Source: Candidatus Limicola stercorigallinarum
GTDB taxonomy: Bacteria > Actinomycetota > Coriobacteriia > Coriobacteriales > Coriobacteriaceae
Reading direction: 5' to 3'
Assembly (NCBI GenBank): GCA_018711625.1
Contig: DVID01000009.1
Span: 83,691-147,690 of the forward strand
Length of the DNA stretch: 64,000 nt
The notes beneath the pieces were generated by a model. It was not told where the DNA came from and ran no database searches. It saw only the letters and a program-made list of their open reading frames with translations. The position numbers were made by a program, and so were the translations under genes. Shown piece by piece: positions 35,046 to 44,178 of this stretch. Positions within the stretch are counted from its first letter, which is position 1; each line of letters begins with the position of its first letter.

Positions 35046-35543
35046 ATGGGCATGAAACTGCACGATATCTACGACGTGATGGATCGCTTTGAGCAGAGCG
35101 GCATCGCACGCCTTAAGTTGACCTATGACGGTGTGGAGCTTGAGCTTGACCGCGCGGCTGCGCCCGCAGCCGGCGCTGCGGCACCCATCGTGGTGGCGGC
35201 ACCTGCGCCTGGTATGGTGCCCCCGGCACCCGTAGCGGCTCCTGAGGCCGCCGCGAACGTGGCGTCTGCTCCCGAGGTGCCGGTGGTTGCTCCGGCAGAG
35301 GAGGGCCTCTTCATCACGGCGCCACTCGTGGGCACGTTCTATGCTGCTCCTGCGCCGGACAAGGATCCTTACGTGCAGCCGGGTGACGCGGTGAAGAAGG
35401 GCGACACGGTGTGCCTGCTTGAGGCCATGAAGATGATGAGCGAGGTCACCGCTCCGTGCGACTGTGTGATTGAAGAGATCATGGTTGCCGACGGCGAGCT
35501 CTGCTCGTTCGGCGCTCCGCTCATTCGCTACCGCGAGCAGTAA
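35046..35543 (+). CDS. accB: Acetyl-CoA carboxylase biotin carboxyl carrier protein
   Basis: 165 residues. The N-terminal helix region (KLHDIYDVMDRFEQSGIARLKL) docks to the carboxylase, an Ala/Pro-rich flexible linker covers about 40-85, and the C-terminal biotinyl domain has the biotin lysine in CLLEAMKMMSEVTAP. It shuttles carboxyl groups between AccC and AccDA. AAGGAGG lies five bases before ATG 35046; ATG 35052 is a possible alternative. accC follows after 16 bases. Confidence 0.95.
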   Translation: MGMKLHDIYDVMDRFEQSGIARLKLTYDGVELELDRAAAPAAGAAAPIVVAAPAPGMVPPAPVAAPEAAANVASAPEVPVVAPAEEGLFITAPLVGTFYAAPAPDKDPYVQPGDAVKKGDTVCLLEAMKMMSEVTAPCDCVIEEIMVADGELCSFGAPLIRYREQ

Positions 35544-35559
35544 GCACGAGGTGCGAAGC

Positions 35560-36960
35560 ATGTTCAAGCGTATCCTCATCGCCAACCGCGGCGAGATTGC
35601 CGTGCGCGTGTTCCGCGCGTGCCGCGAGCTCGATATCGAACCCGTGGTGGTGTACTCCGAGGCCGACCGCGAGGCGCTCCACGTGCAGCTGGCCGAGCAT
35701 GCCTACTGCATAGGCCCCGCGCCTTCGGCTCAGAGCTACCTCAATACCGAGGCGCTCCTTACCGTTGCAAAGGCCGCCCACTGCGATGCCATTCATCCCG
35801 GTTACGGCTTTTTGTCTGAGAACGCGGCGTTTGCCGATGCCTGCGAAGAGGCGGGCATCACCTGGATTGGCCCTTCGGGCGACGTTATCCGTACCATGGG
35901 CAACAAGGCTGCCGCCCGCGAGCTTATGAAGCAAGCCGGCGTGCCGGTGGTTCCGGGCTCAGATGGCTCGGTGGCCACCGTGGAAGAAGCCCAGCGCATT
36001 GCCGATGAGATTGGCTACCCCGTGCTTATTAAGGCGGCTGCCGGTGGCGGCGGCCGCGGTATGCGCAAGGTCTTCGATCCCGCGCAGTTCTGCGACCTCT
36101 TTGAAGAGGCCCGGGCCGAGGCTCGTGCCTGCTTCAACGATGACGAGATGTATCTTGAAAAGCTCATCGTCAACCCGCGCCACATCGAGTTTCAGATTAT
36201 GGCCGATGCCCATGGCAACGTGGTGCAGCTGGGGGAGCGCGATTGCTCCATTCAGCGTCGTGGCCAGAAGATGATCGAAGAGACTCCCTCGCGCGCCCTC
36301 ACGCCCGAGCTCCGCGCCCGCATGGGCGAGGCTGCCGTGGCCGCTGCCCGCGCTGCCGGGTATGTGAACGCCGGCACCATCGAGTTTGTGCTCGACCCCT
36401 CGGGCGAGTTCTACTTCATCGAGATGAATACGCGCATCCAGGTGGAGCATCCCATCACCGAGTGTGTAACGGGCATTGACCTCGTGCGCGAGCAGCTGCG
36501 CGTGGCCTCGGGTCTCACGCTCTCGTTCACGCAGGAAGATGTGCAGCTGCGCGGGCATGCCATCGAGTGCCGCATTAATGCCGAAGACCCGGCGCATGGC
36601 TTTATGCCCTCGCCTGGTCGCGTGGACTTTGTGCATATCCCCGGAGGTTACGGCGTGCGCGTGGATACCGGCCTCTACGCCGGCTGCGAGCTGCCGCCCT
36701 ACTACGATTCGCTTGCGGCGAAGCTCATTGTGTGGGCGCCCACGCGTCTTGAGGCGCTCCGCCGTATGCGTCGCTGCCTCGAAGAGTTTGTGATCGACGG
36801 TCCCAAGACCAACATCGAGGTGCTCCATCAGATCATGTATCACCCCGGGTTTATCCGTGCGGCATACAACACGTCGTTCATTGACGAGAACCTCGACACG
36901 ATGCTGGCGTGGGTGGATGCGGCAGACGATGCGGCTGCGACCGAAATGAAGGAGGCGTAA
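35560..36960 (+). CDS. accC: Acetyl-CoA carboxylase, biotin carboxylase subunit
   Basis: 466 residues, slightly longer than E. coli AccC. It uses ATP and bicarbonate to carboxylate biotin on AccB. Motifs: FKRILIANRGEIAVRVFRAC at the start, HPGYGFLSENA, the ATP-grasp glycine loop KAAAGGGGRGM (about 160), ERDCSIQRRGQKMIEE, and EMNTRIQVEHPITE (metal-binding Glu and catalytic Arg). The correct start is ATG 35560; the track's longer start lies inside accB. accD begins six bases after the stop. Confidence 0.96.
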   Translation: MFKRILIANRGEIAVRVFRACRELDIEPVVVYSEADREALHVQLAEHAYCIGPAPSAQSYLNTEALLTVAKAAHCDAIHPGYGFLSENAAFADACEEAGITWIGPSGDVIRTMGNKAAARELMKQAGVPVVPGSDGSVATVEEAQRIADEIGYPVLIKAAAGGGGRGMRKVFDPAQFCDLFEEARAEARACFNDDEMYLEKLIVNPRHIEFQIMADAHGNVVQLGERDCSIQRRGQKMIEETPSRALTPELRARMGEAAVAAARAAGYVNAGTIEFVLDPSGEFYFIEMNTRIQVEHPITECVTGIDLVREQLRVASGLTLSFTQEDVQLRGHAIECRINAEDPAHGFMPSPGRVDFVHIPGGYGVRVDTGLYAGCELPPYYDSLAAKLIVWAPTRLEALRRMRRCLEEFVIDGPKTNIEVLHQIMYHPGFIRAAYNTSFIDENLDTMLAWVDAADDAAATEMKEA

Positions 36961-36966
36961 AGGCTC

Positions 36967-37833
36967 ATGGCGGGAATCTTAGCCGAGCGCCGGCGCAGGC
37001 TGCTCGCTCTCAAAAAGATGCGCCAACAGGGTGCGGCCGTAGGCGTTGAGGAGCAAACTTGCCCCAGCTGCGGGCGCGTTCTCAACGAGGACGACCTGGC
37101 GCTCAACCAGTTTGTATGCCCCTACTGCGGTCACCACTTTGCCATCGCCGCACGCGAGCGCATCAAGATGCTTGTAGACGACGGACAATATCGCGAGCTC
37201 GATGCCGCGCTCGTCTCCACCGACCCACTCGACTTCCCCGAGTACCCCGAGAAGCTTGCCCGTCTACGCGCCACAACGCACCAGGGCGATGCCATTGTGT
37301 GCGCCCTTGCCAAGATTGGCGGCGTGCGCGTGGCTATCGCTGCGCTCGACACGCGCTTTTTGATGGCGAGCATGGGCGCTGTGGTGGGCGAGAAGCTCAC
37401 GCGCCTCATCGAGCGTGCCACCAAGCAGCATCTGCCGCTCATCGTGTTCTCGGCAAGTGGTGGCGCGCGCATGCAGGAGGGCATCATCTCGCTCATGCAG
37501 ATGGCAAAGACCTCTGCTGCTATCCAGCGCTTTTCTGACCATGGCGGTCTCTATATCTCGGTGTTCACCAACCCCACCACGGGCGGCGTGACGGCAAGCT
37601 TTGCGAGCCTGGGCGACATTCATCTTGCCGAGCCGGGCGCGCTCGTGGGTTTTGCCGGGCCGCGCGTGATTGAGCAGACCATTGGCGAAAAGCTTCCCGA
37701 AGGCTTCCAGAGTGCGGAGTTTCAGCTCGAGCACGGGTTTGTGGACGCCGTGGTTTCGCGTGCCCGCATGCGCACAACGCTGATTCGTCTGCTCACGCTC
37801 CATGGAAAGGGAGGTGCTGAACATGTTGGATAA
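36967..37833 (+). CDS. accD: Acetyl-CoA carboxylase carboxyltransferase, beta subunit
   Basis: 288 residues. The N-terminal zinc ribbon has four cysteines (CPSCGR near residue 34 and CPYCGHHF near 54), then a crotonase-fold carboxyltransferase domain with SASGGARMQEG and TNPTTGGVTASFASLGD, which form the oxyanion holes. With AccA it transfers carboxyl from biotin to acetyl-CoA. Starts six bases after accC. Its end overlaps accA by 11 bases from the preferred accA start, suggesting coupled, equimolar translation. Confidence 0.95.
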   Translation: MAGILAERRRRLLALKKMRQQGAAVGVEEQTCPSCGRVLNEDDLALNQFVCPYCGHHFAIAARERIKMLVDDGQYRELDAALVSTDPLDFPEYPEKLARLRATTHQGDAIVCALAKIGGVRVAIAALDTRFLMASMGAVVGEKLTRLIERATKQHLPLIVFSASGGARMQEGIISLMQMAKTSAAIQRFSDHGGLYISVFTNPTTGGVTASFASLGDIHLAEPGALVGFAGPRVIEQTIGEKLPEGFQSAEFQLEHGFVDAVVSRARMRTTLIRLLTLHGKGGAEHVG

Positions 37834-38665
37834 TCCGCCGGCAACCGTGGATGTGCTTACCGCGGCGCAGCGCGTGGCCATCGCGCGCCACCCCGGGCGT
37901 CCCGGTGTGGTTGAGATTGTGAACGCGCTCTTCACCGACTTCTTTGAGCAGTGTGGCGACCTTTCGAGCACCGACGACCCGAGCATCATGGGCGGCATTG
38001 CGCTCTTCCACGGGCGCCCCGTGACGGTGCTTGGCAACCGTAAGGGCTCGGACATCGAGGAGCGCGTGGCCTGCAACTTTGGCATGGCGTCGCCCGAGGG
38101 CTACCGCAAGGCGCAGCGTATCATGCGTGCGGCCGAGAAGTTTGGCCGTCCGGTACTCACCTTCGTGGATACCTCTGGTGCTTATCCCGGCATGGAGGCC
38201 GAGATGCACGGCCAGGGCGAGGCGATTGCCCGCTCTATCGAGCTCATGAGCTCCCTCACCGTGCCGGTGATCGCTGTGATCTGCGGCGAGGGCGGCAGTG
38301 GCGGCGCCCTTGCCCTTGCTGTGGGCAATCGCGTGCTTATGCTCGAGAACGCCGTGTACTCGGTGCTTTCGCCCGAGGGCTTCGCGTCGATTCTCTGGAA
38401 GGACGCAAGCCGCTCCGACGAGGCGTGCGAGGTTATGAAGCTCACCGCCGACGACCTGCTTGAGCTGGGCGTTATCGACGGCATTATCCCTGAGCCTGCG
38501 GGTGGCGCGCACGAAAACCCCGAGGCACTCTTCCAGGTGCTCGACACCTATCTGGCGCGCGAGCTTGCCGCGCTTGACAAGATGAGTCCGACGGCGCTCG
38601 CGAACGACCGGTATCGCAAGTTCCGCGCGATGGGCTCCAACGCGGTGAAGCGGGGGCGCGTATGA
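37823..38665 (+). CDS. accA: Acetyl-CoA carboxylase carboxyltransferase, alpha subunit
   Basis: 280 residues. Crotonase-fold partner of AccD: GRPVTVLGNRKGSD, FVDTSGAYPGMEAEMHGQGEAIA and ICGEGGSGGALALAVGNRVLML are family signatures for the CoA and biotin sites. I prefer ATG 37823, preceded by GGGAGG, to the track's ATG 37802, which has no ribosome site. The stop overlaps the fabH start by four bases (ATGA). Confidence 0.95.
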   Translation: MLDNPPATVDVLTAAQRVAIARHPGRPGVVEIVNALFTDFFEQCGDLSSTDDPSIMGGIALFHGRPVTVLGNRKGSDIEERVACNFGMASPEGYRKAQRIMRAAEKFGRPVLTFVDTSGAYPGMEAEMHGQGEAIARSIELMSSLTVPVIAVICGEGGSGGALALAVGNRVLMLENAVYSVLSPEGFASILWKDASRSDEACEVMKLTADDLLELGVIDGIIPEPAGGAHENPEALFQVLDTYLARELAALDKMSPTALANDRYRKFRAMGSNAVKRGRV

Positions 38666-39618
38666 TGGGCGTAAAGATTGTGGGCACCGGTTCGGCGGTG
38701 CCGTCGCGCGTGGTGACCAACGACGATCTAGCACAGATTGTGGACACCTCCGACGAGTGGATCTCCACCCGCACCGGTATTCGTTCGCGTCGCTATGTGG
38801 ATGCTGAGGCAGGCGAGAGTCACCGCACACTCGTGCGCGATGCAGCCCAGCGTGCGCTTGCGGCTGCAAACATTGCGCCCGAGCAGGTGGGCGTGTGTCT
38901 GGTAGCCACCTTCACGGCCGATACCTGCACGCCTTCTGCCGCATGCCTGCTTCAGGCCGATCTGGGTCTTCCCGAGGACACGCTCTGCTTTGACCTCAAC
39001 GCGGCATGCGCCGGCTTTGTATATGGGATGCACGTGGCCGAGTGCTTGCTGCCCGGCGCCGCGCGACCCTACGCCCTCGTGGTGGGTGCCGACACGCTTT
39101 CGCGCGTGATGGACTTCTCCGACCGAACCACCTGCGTACTTTTTGGTGACGGCGCTGGCGCCGTGGTGCTTGAGGCGCGGGAGGACTACCCAGGTCTGAG
39201 CGCTGTATGGGGTTCGCGGGGCGACGACACCTCGCTTGTGGCCCCGGGTGTGGGCAGCGCGGAGCCGTCGTATTTACATATGGATGGACGCGCGGTCTTT
39301 CGCTTTGCCACCGAGGTTATGCCCCGCTGCACCACCGAGGTGCTTGCGCGTGCAGGCCGCTCGGCTGAGGACGTGGACCGGTTTGTGTATCACCAGGCCA
39401 ACAAGCGCATTGTGGACTACGCCGTGAAAAAGCTCGGCTTGGATCCGCAGAAGTGCGCCGGCAACATCGACCACACGGGCAACACCTCGGCGGGCAGCGT
39501 GCCGTTGCTGCTAGATGAGCTCGTGCAGGCAGGCGAGCTGGGCTCGGGGAGCCGTGTGCTCCTGGCGGGCTTTGGCGCGGGCCTTACCTGGGCCGGCTGC
39601 CTCGCCGAGCTGGCGTAG
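38662..39618 (+). CDS. fabH: 3-oxoacyl-ACP synthase III
   Basis: 318 residues. It starts fatty-acid synthesis by joining an acyl-CoA primer to malonyl-ACP. The catalytic triad is visible: Cys in DLNAACAGFVYG (about 113), His in FVYHQANKRI (about 245) and Asn in HTGNTSAGSVPL (about 275). The N-terminal DTSDEWISTRTGIRSRR is the CoA/ACP recognition region. Start ATG 38662 overlaps accA by four bases; ATG 38665 is equally possible. Primer preference (acetyl or branched) cannot be read reliably. Confidence 0.95.
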   Translation: MMGVKIVGTGSAVPSRVVTNDDLAQIVDTSDEWISTRTGIRSRRYVDAEAGESHRTLVRDAAQRALAAANIAPEQVGVCLVATFTADTCTPSAACLLQADLGLPEDTLCFDLNAACAGFVYGMHVAECLLPGAARPYALVVGADTLSRVMDFSDRTTCVLFGDGAGAVVLEAREDYPGLSAVWGSRGDDTSLVAPGVGSAEPSYLHMDGRAVFRFATEVMPRCTTEVLARAGRSAEDVDRFVYHQANKRIVDYAVKKLGLDPQKCAGNIDHTGNTSAGSVPLLLDELVQAGELGSGSRVLLAGFGAGLTWAGCLAELA

Positions 39619-39691
39619 CCGTATCTCCTGGCCGTCCTCAATGGCTAGGGAAGGCACAAGCGTGAACGAATCGAAAGGATTGCGTAACGAT

Positions 39692-40621
39692 ATGAAGAAG
39701 CTTAACGAGATCTTGGGAACGGAGTTCCCCATCATCCAGGGCGGCATGGCAAATATCGCCACCGGTGCCTTTGCGGCGGCGTGCTCCAACGCCGGCGCGC
39801 TCGGCCTGGTGGCGGGCGGCGGCTTGGATGGCGAGAGCCTGCGTGAGCAGATCCGCCAGGCCCGCGAGCTCACCGATAAACCCTTTGGTGTCAACCTTAT
39901 GCTCATGAACCCGCACATCGACGACTGCGCGCGCGTGGTTGTGGAGGAGGGTGTCTCGGTGGTGACCACCGGCGCCGGCAACCCGGGCAAGTACGTTCCG
40001 ATGTGGAAAGAGGCCGGCATTCGCATCTTCCCTGTGGTGGCAGCGCCGATTCTGGCCAAGCGCCTTGCGCGCCTGGATATTGATGGCATCATCGCTGAGG
40101 GCACCGAGTCGGGCGGGCACGTGGGCGAGGCCACCACGATGGCGCTCGTTCCCGCTGTGGTTGACACGGTGGATTTGCCGGTGATCGCGGCGGGTGGCAT
40201 TGCCGACGGCCGTGGCATGGCGGCGGCGTTCGCGCTCGGCGCTTGCGGCGTGCAGGTGGGCACTTGCCTGCTTGCGAGCGAGGAGTGCCCCATCCACCAG
40301 AACTACAAGGACAAGGTGGTTGCCGCGGGCGTGAACGACACCGTGGTGACGGGTCGCCCGGCGGGCGCCCCGGTTCGCTGCCTCAAGAACAAGATGACCA
40401 AGCGCTACCTGGAGCTTGAGCGCACGGACACCAAGCGCGACGAGCTTGAGGCGCTGACGCTCGGCAGCCTGCGCCGCGCCGTGTTTGACGGCGATGTGGA
40501 CACCGGCAGCTTCATGTGCGGCCAGGTGGCAGGCATGGTGCACGAGGTTCGTCCGCTCCGCGCCATCTTTGAGGACATGATGGCCGGTTGCAAGACGGTG
40601 ATTGAGGGTCTGGAGGCGTAA
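39692..40621 (+). CDS. fabK: Enoyl-ACP reductase II (FMN-dependent FabK)
   Basis: 309 residues, nitronate-monooxygenase-like TIM barrel. FPIIQGGMANIATGAFAAACSNAG begins the FMN site, with NLMLMNPHID, VVTTGAGNPGKYV, GTESGGHVGEATT and VIAAGGIADGRGMAAAFALGACGVQVGT as further FMN/phosphate loops. It performs the last reduction of each FASII cycle with NAD(P)H. FabK replaces FabI in several Gram-positives and is not inhibited by triclosan. ATG 39692 gives the standard start; AAAGGA is 12 bases before it, and a GTG at 39662 would add ten residues. A 73-base gap after fabH is the largest between acc/fabH and fabG. Confidence 0.94.
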   Translation: MKKLNEILGTEFPIIQGGMANIATGAFAAACSNAGALGLVAGGGLDGESLREQIRQARELTDKPFGVNLMLMNPHIDDCARVVVEEGVSVVTTGAGNPGKYVPMWKEAGIRIFPVVAAPILAKRLARLDIDGIIAEGTESGGHVGEATTMALVPAVVDTVDLPVIAAGGIADGRGMAAAFALGACGVQVGTCLLASEECPIHQNYKDKVVAAGVNDTVVTGRPAGAPVRCLKNKMTKRYLELERTDTKRDELEALTLGSLRRAVFDGDVDTGSFMCGQVAGMVHEVRPLRAIFEDMMAGCKTVIEGLEA

Positions 40622-40624
40622 GCG

Positions 40625-41569
40625 ATGACAACTGCGTTTCTCTTTGCGGGCCAGGGCTCGCAGCATGTGGGCATGGGGCGTGACCTCTACGAGGCCTATC
40701 CTGCGTTTGCCCAGGTGATTGATGCTGCCGACGCTGAGCTTGATTTTGACCTCAAGGCACTTATGTTTGAAGGCCCCGAGGACAAGCTGAATCTTACTGA
40801 GTACACCCAGCCGGCTATGGTGGCCTTTGCCTGCGGTGTGACCGCGGTGCTCGCCGAGCAGGGCGTGACGCCCGATTACGTGGCTGGCCTTTCGCTGGGC
40901 GAGTATTCTGCCCTGGCGTGCGCCGGTGTGTTTGATCCGGTTGAGGCCGTGAAGCTCGCCGCCTTCCGCGGTGCCGCCATGGCAAGTGCTGCTGCCGGCC
41001 GCGATACGGCGATGATCTCTATTCTGGGTCTTGACCGCGAGACGGTGGAGGCGGTCGTGGCGAGCGCTGCCGCCGAGGCCGAGGCGGGTACCACGGTTGA
41101 GGTTTCGAACTACAACTGCCCTGGTCAGATTGTGATCGCGGGTGACCGTGCGCCGGTGGAGGCCGCTGCCGCCGTCGCCAAGGAGGCCGGTGCGCGCCGC
41201 TGCATTCCGCTTAAGGTGAGCGGTCCTTTCCACACCTCGCTCTTAAAGCCCGCGGGCGACGCGCTGCGCGAGCGCCTCTCGGTGCTTGAACTTGGCGCTA
41301 TGCGCGTTCCCGTGCTCTTCAACACGCTCGGCTGCGAGAAGGCGGAAGGCGATTCCATTGTGGACTTGCTTGAGCGCCAGGTGCAGTCGTCCGTGCGCAT
41401 GGAAGACACCATCTGCCGCCTGGCCGAGCTGGGCGTAGATCGCGTGATTGAGATTGGCCCGGGCAAGGTGCTTTCGGGCTTGGTGCGCAAGACCGCGAAG
41501 CAGATTGCCTGCACGCCTGTGGAGACCGTACAGGACATTCAGGCGCTGACCGATACCCAGGAGGGATAA
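40625..41569 (+). CDS. fabD: Malonyl-CoA:ACP transacylase
   Basis: 314 residues. FLFAGQGSQHVGMGRDLYEAYP opens the fold, the nucleophile Ser is in GLSLGEYSALACAG (about 92), the Arg that binds the malonyl carboxylate lies in AFRGAAM, and the catalytic His is in SGPFHTSLL (about 202). It moves malonyl from CoA to ACP. Three bases separate it from fabK and three from fabG. Confidence 0.95.
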   Translation: MTTAFLFAGQGSQHVGMGRDLYEAYPAFAQVIDAADAELDFDLKALMFEGPEDKLNLTEYTQPAMVAFACGVTAVLAEQGVTPDYVAGLSLGEYSALACAGVFDPVEAVKLAAFRGAAMASAAAGRDTAMISILGLDRETVEAVVASAAAEAEAGTTVEVSNYNCPGQIVIAGDRAPVEAAAAVAKEAGARRCIPLKVSGPFHTSLLKPAGDALRERLSVLELGAMRVPVLFNTLGCEKAEGDSIVDLLERQVQSSVRMEDTICRLAELGVDRVIEIGPGKVLSGLVRKTAKQIACTPVETVQDIQALTDTQEG

Positions 41570-41572
41570 CCC

Positions 41573-42313
41573 ATGGATCTTACCGGAAAGACCGCCATCG
41601 TCACCGGTGGCAGCCGCGGCATTGGTCGCGCTGTGGTGCTTGAGCTTGCGCGCCACGGTGCAAACGTGGTGTTCTCGTATGCGGGCAACACCGCTGCCGC
41701 CGAGGAGACGGTGCGCCTGGCCGAGGCCGCGGGCACCCAGGTGCGTGCCGTGCAGGGTGATGCTGCGAGCGCCGAGGCCGCAGCCGAACTCGTGAGCGTG
41801 GCCAAGGAGCTCGGTGGCGTGGATATTCTTGTCAACAACGCCGGTATCACGCGTGACAAGCTTTGCGCCCGTATGAGCGAGGAAGAGTTTGATGCGGTTA
41901 TCGCAACCAACCTCAAGGGCGCGTTCCTCATGACAAAGGCCGTGCTGCGCCCCATGATGCGCGCCAAGGCAGGCGCCATCGTGAACATGGCGAGTGTGGT
42001 GGGCATTATGGGCAACGCTGGCCAGGCCAACTACGCGGCAAGCAAGGCGGGCCTCATCGGCATGACGAAGTCTGTGGCGCGCGAGGTGGCTGCTATTGGC
42101 ATCCGTGTGAACGCCGTGGCTCCTGGTTTCATCGCCACCGACATGACGGCCGCCATGCCCGAGACCGCGCGTGACGCCATGTGCGGCACCATCCCCGCTG
42201 GTCGCCCGGGCACGCCTGAGGATGTGGCGCATGCCGTGGCGTTCCTAGTGTCCGACGAGGCCGCCTACATCACCGGACAGGTTCTTGCCGTCGATGGCGG
42301 CATGAGCATGTAG
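41573..42313 (+). CDS. fabG: 3-oxoacyl-ACP reductase
   Basis: 246 residues, short-chain dehydrogenase. NADPH-binding TGGSRGIGRAV (about 12), NNAGITRDKL (about 86), catalytic Ser in MASVVGIMGN, Tyr/Lys in ANYAASKAG (about 152-156) and the C-terminal GQVLAVDGGMSM are all present. It reduces 3-oxoacyl-ACP. AGGAGGG overlaps the fabD stop. Two hairpins follow before fabF. Confidence 0.96.
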   Translation: MDLTGKTAIVTGGSRGIGRAVVLELARHGANVVFSYAGNTAAAEETVRLAEAAGTQVRAVQGDAASAEAAAELVSVAKELGGVDILVNNAGITRDKLCARMSEEEFDAVIATNLKGAFLMTKAVLRPMMRAKAGAIVNMASVVGIMGNAGQANYAASKAGLIGMTKSVAREVAAIGIRVNAVAPGFIATDMTAAMPETARDAMCGTIPAGRPGTPEDVAHAVAFLVSDEAAYITGQVLAVDGGMSM

Positions 42314-42339
42314 TTGGAAGGGTTTTGCCCTTCCAACTA
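42311..42339 (+). other. Intercistronic hairpin at fabG stop codon
   Basis: A perfect 12-bp stem (TAGTTGGAAGGG and its complement) with a 5-base loop begins at the fabG stop codon. No T-run follows, so it is more likely an RNA-stability or processing element than a full terminator. Confidence 0.6.
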
Positions 42340-42380
42340 CATGGCTCGACGCTGCGCGGCCATCTGACGGGCGATCTGAA

Positions 42381-42413
42381 TGGGTCAAAACGAACACGTC
42401 CCCAAATGACCCA
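42381..42413 (+). repeat. TGGGTCA...TGACCCA hairpin before fabF
   Basis: Arms TGGGTCA / TGACCCA enclose AAACGAACACGTCCCCAAA. It lies 20 bases before the fabF start. The inner ACGTCCCC text recalls the GGGGACG repeats elsewhere in the window. Confidence 0.5.
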
Positions 42414-42432
42414 CACTTGAAAGGAGTTTCTC

Positions 42433-43674
42433 ATGTCCAAACGCAGGGTTGTCATCACCGGTGTGGGTGCGGTTACGCCCATCGGCAACACCGCGACCGA
42501 GAGCTGGGACGCTGCCCGTGCGGGCAAGCTCGGCATCTGCCCCATCACGCAGTTTGATGCGAGCGCCCAGAAGGTGAAGATTGCAGCCGAGGTTAAGGGT
42601 TTTGACCCCAAGGAGCACTTCACAGCACCTGAGGCCAAGCACAAGTCGCGTTTCACGCAGCTTGCGCTCGTTTCTGCTCGCGAGGCCATTGCGCAGTCGG
42701 GCCTCGACCTCGAAGCCTGTGACCTCACCCGAGCCGGCGTGATCGTGTCCTCCGGCATCGGTGGCGTGCGCGAGACCGAGACGCAGCAGGCGAGCTGCCT
42801 CAAGCGCGGTTTCGATCGCTGCTCGCCCTTCTATATCCCCATGGGCATTTCCAACATGGCTGCTGGCGAGGTTGCTATCGAGTTTGGCTTCAAAGGGATG
42901 TGCACCTGCCCGGTCACGGCCTGCGCAGGCGGTTCTAACGCGGTGGGCGATGCATTCCGCCACATCCGCGACGGTTACGCTGAGGTCATGCTGGTAGGTG
43001 GCACCGAGGCCGCCATCACCCCACTTTCCATCGGCGGCTTCACCACCATGCGCGCCCTGCATACAGGCGATGACCCCACCTGCGCTTCGGTGCCATTCGA
43101 CGCGCGCCGTAGCGGCTTTGTGATGGGTGAGGGCGCCGGCATGCTTGTGCTCGAGGAGCTTGAGCATGCTCAGGCACGTGGTGCCCACATCATCGCCGAG
43201 GTCGTGGGCTATGGCGTTACCTGCGACGCCCACCACATCACCGCTCCTGCGCCTCACGGCGAGGGTGGTGCACGCGCCATGGCTCAGGCACTCGCCGATG
43301 CCGGCGATGTGGCGCCCGAGGCTGTGGGTTACATCAACGCGCACGGCACCTCGACGCCGCTTAACGATAAATGTGAGACGGAAGCCATCAAGACCGTCTT
43401 TGGCGAGCATGCCTACCACATGGCAGTGAGCTCCACCAAGTCTATGACAGGCCATATGCTCGGTGCTGCTGGTGCCGTGGAGGCAATCTTCACCGCACTT
43501 GCCCTGCGCGATCAGTTCTTGCCGCCCACCATTGGCTACGTTGAGTTCGACCCCGATTGCGACCTGGATTACGTGCCCAACGAGGGCCGCGCGGCAAGCT
43601 TTGAATACGCGCTGTCCAACTCGCTCGGCTTTGGCGGTCATAACGCTTGCGTGCTGCTCAAGGCCTGGAACTAG
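42433..43674 (+). CDS. fabF: 3-oxoacyl-ACP synthase II
   Basis: 413 residues, the elongating condensing enzyme. Catalytic Cys in PVTACAGGSNAVGDA (about 163), His in NAHGTSTPLNDKCE (about 305) and His in TKSMTGHMLGAAGAVEA (about 340). It extends acyl-ACP by two carbons with malonyl-ACP; FabF also shifts chain composition with temperature in other bacteria. AAAGGAG precedes ATG 42433. fabZ follows with its ribosome site overlapping the fabF stop. No fabB is present. Confidence 0.96.
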   Translation: MSKRRVVITGVGAVTPIGNTATESWDAARAGKLGICPITQFDASAQKVKIAAEVKGFDPKEHFTAPEAKHKSRFTQLALVSAREAIAQSGLDLEACDLTRAGVIVSSGIGGVRETETQQASCLKRGFDRCSPFYIPMGISNMAAGEVAIEFGFKGMCTCPVTACAGGSNAVGDAFRHIRDGYAEVMLVGGTEAAITPLSIGGFTTMRALHTGDDPTCASVPFDARRSGFVMGEGAGMLVLEELEHAQARGAHIIAEVVGYGVTCDAHHITAPAPHGEGGARAMAQALADAGDVAPEAVGYINAHGTSTPLNDKCETEAIKTVFGEHAYHMAVSSTKSMTGHMLGAAGAVEAIFTALALRDQFLPPTIGYVEFDPDCDLDYVPNEGRAASFEYALSNSLGFGGHNACVLLKAWN

Positions 43675-43685
43675 GAGGGTGCATC

Positions 43686-44129
43686 ATGCAGCTTGATTCC
43701 AACCAGATCGCTCAGATTCTGCCGCACCGCTATCCCTTTGCCCTCGTTGATCGCATTACCGACGGCGAGGAGGGCAGTTGGGCACGTGGCCGTTTGTGCG
43801 TGAGCGCCACGAGCCCCGTGTTCTGTGGCCATTTTCCGCAGTACCACGTGCTGCCCGGCGTGCTCATTGTCGAGGCGTTGGCACAGGTGGCTGCTGTGGC
43901 CATGCTCTCGCTGCCCGCAAACCGCGGCAAACTGGGCTTTTTCGCAGCTATCAAGGATGCCAAGTTCCGCCGCCAGGTGCGTCCCGGCGATGTGCTTGAG
44001 CTTGAGAGTCGCATCACCCGCGTGCGTGGGTCGTTTGCCTTTGTGGAGGCTGAAGCGCGCGTTGAGGGAGAGGTGGCCTGTACGGCAACTTTGACCTTGG
44101 CGCTCGGTTCTGCCGACGGCGCGGCGTAA
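43686..44129 (+). CDS. fabZ: 3-hydroxyacyl-ACP dehydratase
   Basis: 147 residues, hot-dog fold. ILPHRYPFALVDRI contains the catalytic His, and FCGHFPQYHVLPGVLIVEALAQVAA holds the catalytic Glu on the central helix. It removes water from 3-hydroxyacyl-ACP. ATG 43686 has AGGAGG, which overlaps the fabF stop; the longer track start lies inside fabF. No fabA or fabM isomerase is seen, so how unsaturated chains would be made is not evident from this cluster. Confidence 0.95.
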   Translation: MQLDSNQIAQILPHRYPFALVDRITDGEEGSWARGRLCVSATSPVFCGHFPQYHVLPGVLIVEALAQVAAVAMLSLPANRGKLGFFAAIKDAKFRRQVRPGDVLELESRITRVRGSFAFVEAEARVEGEVACTATLTLALGSADGAA

Positions 44130-44135
44130 CATGGG

Positions 44136-44153
44136 TGGCAACGAACGTTGCCA
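44136..44153. promoter_or_regulatory. Palindrome between fabZ and the MarR gene
   Basis: TGGCAACG-AA-CGTTGCCA, a perfect 8-bp inverted repeat 25 bases before the MarR start. It could be an operator for autoregulation or an RNA hairpin that sets MarR dosage. Confidence 0.45.
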
Positions 44154-44178
44154 TCACAAGATCAGCAAGGGAGACGCG

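Noticed and set aside
39638-41233. 531-aa minus-strand ORF across fabK-fabD
   Set aside because: Both sense genes are secure; the antisense ORF has no features.
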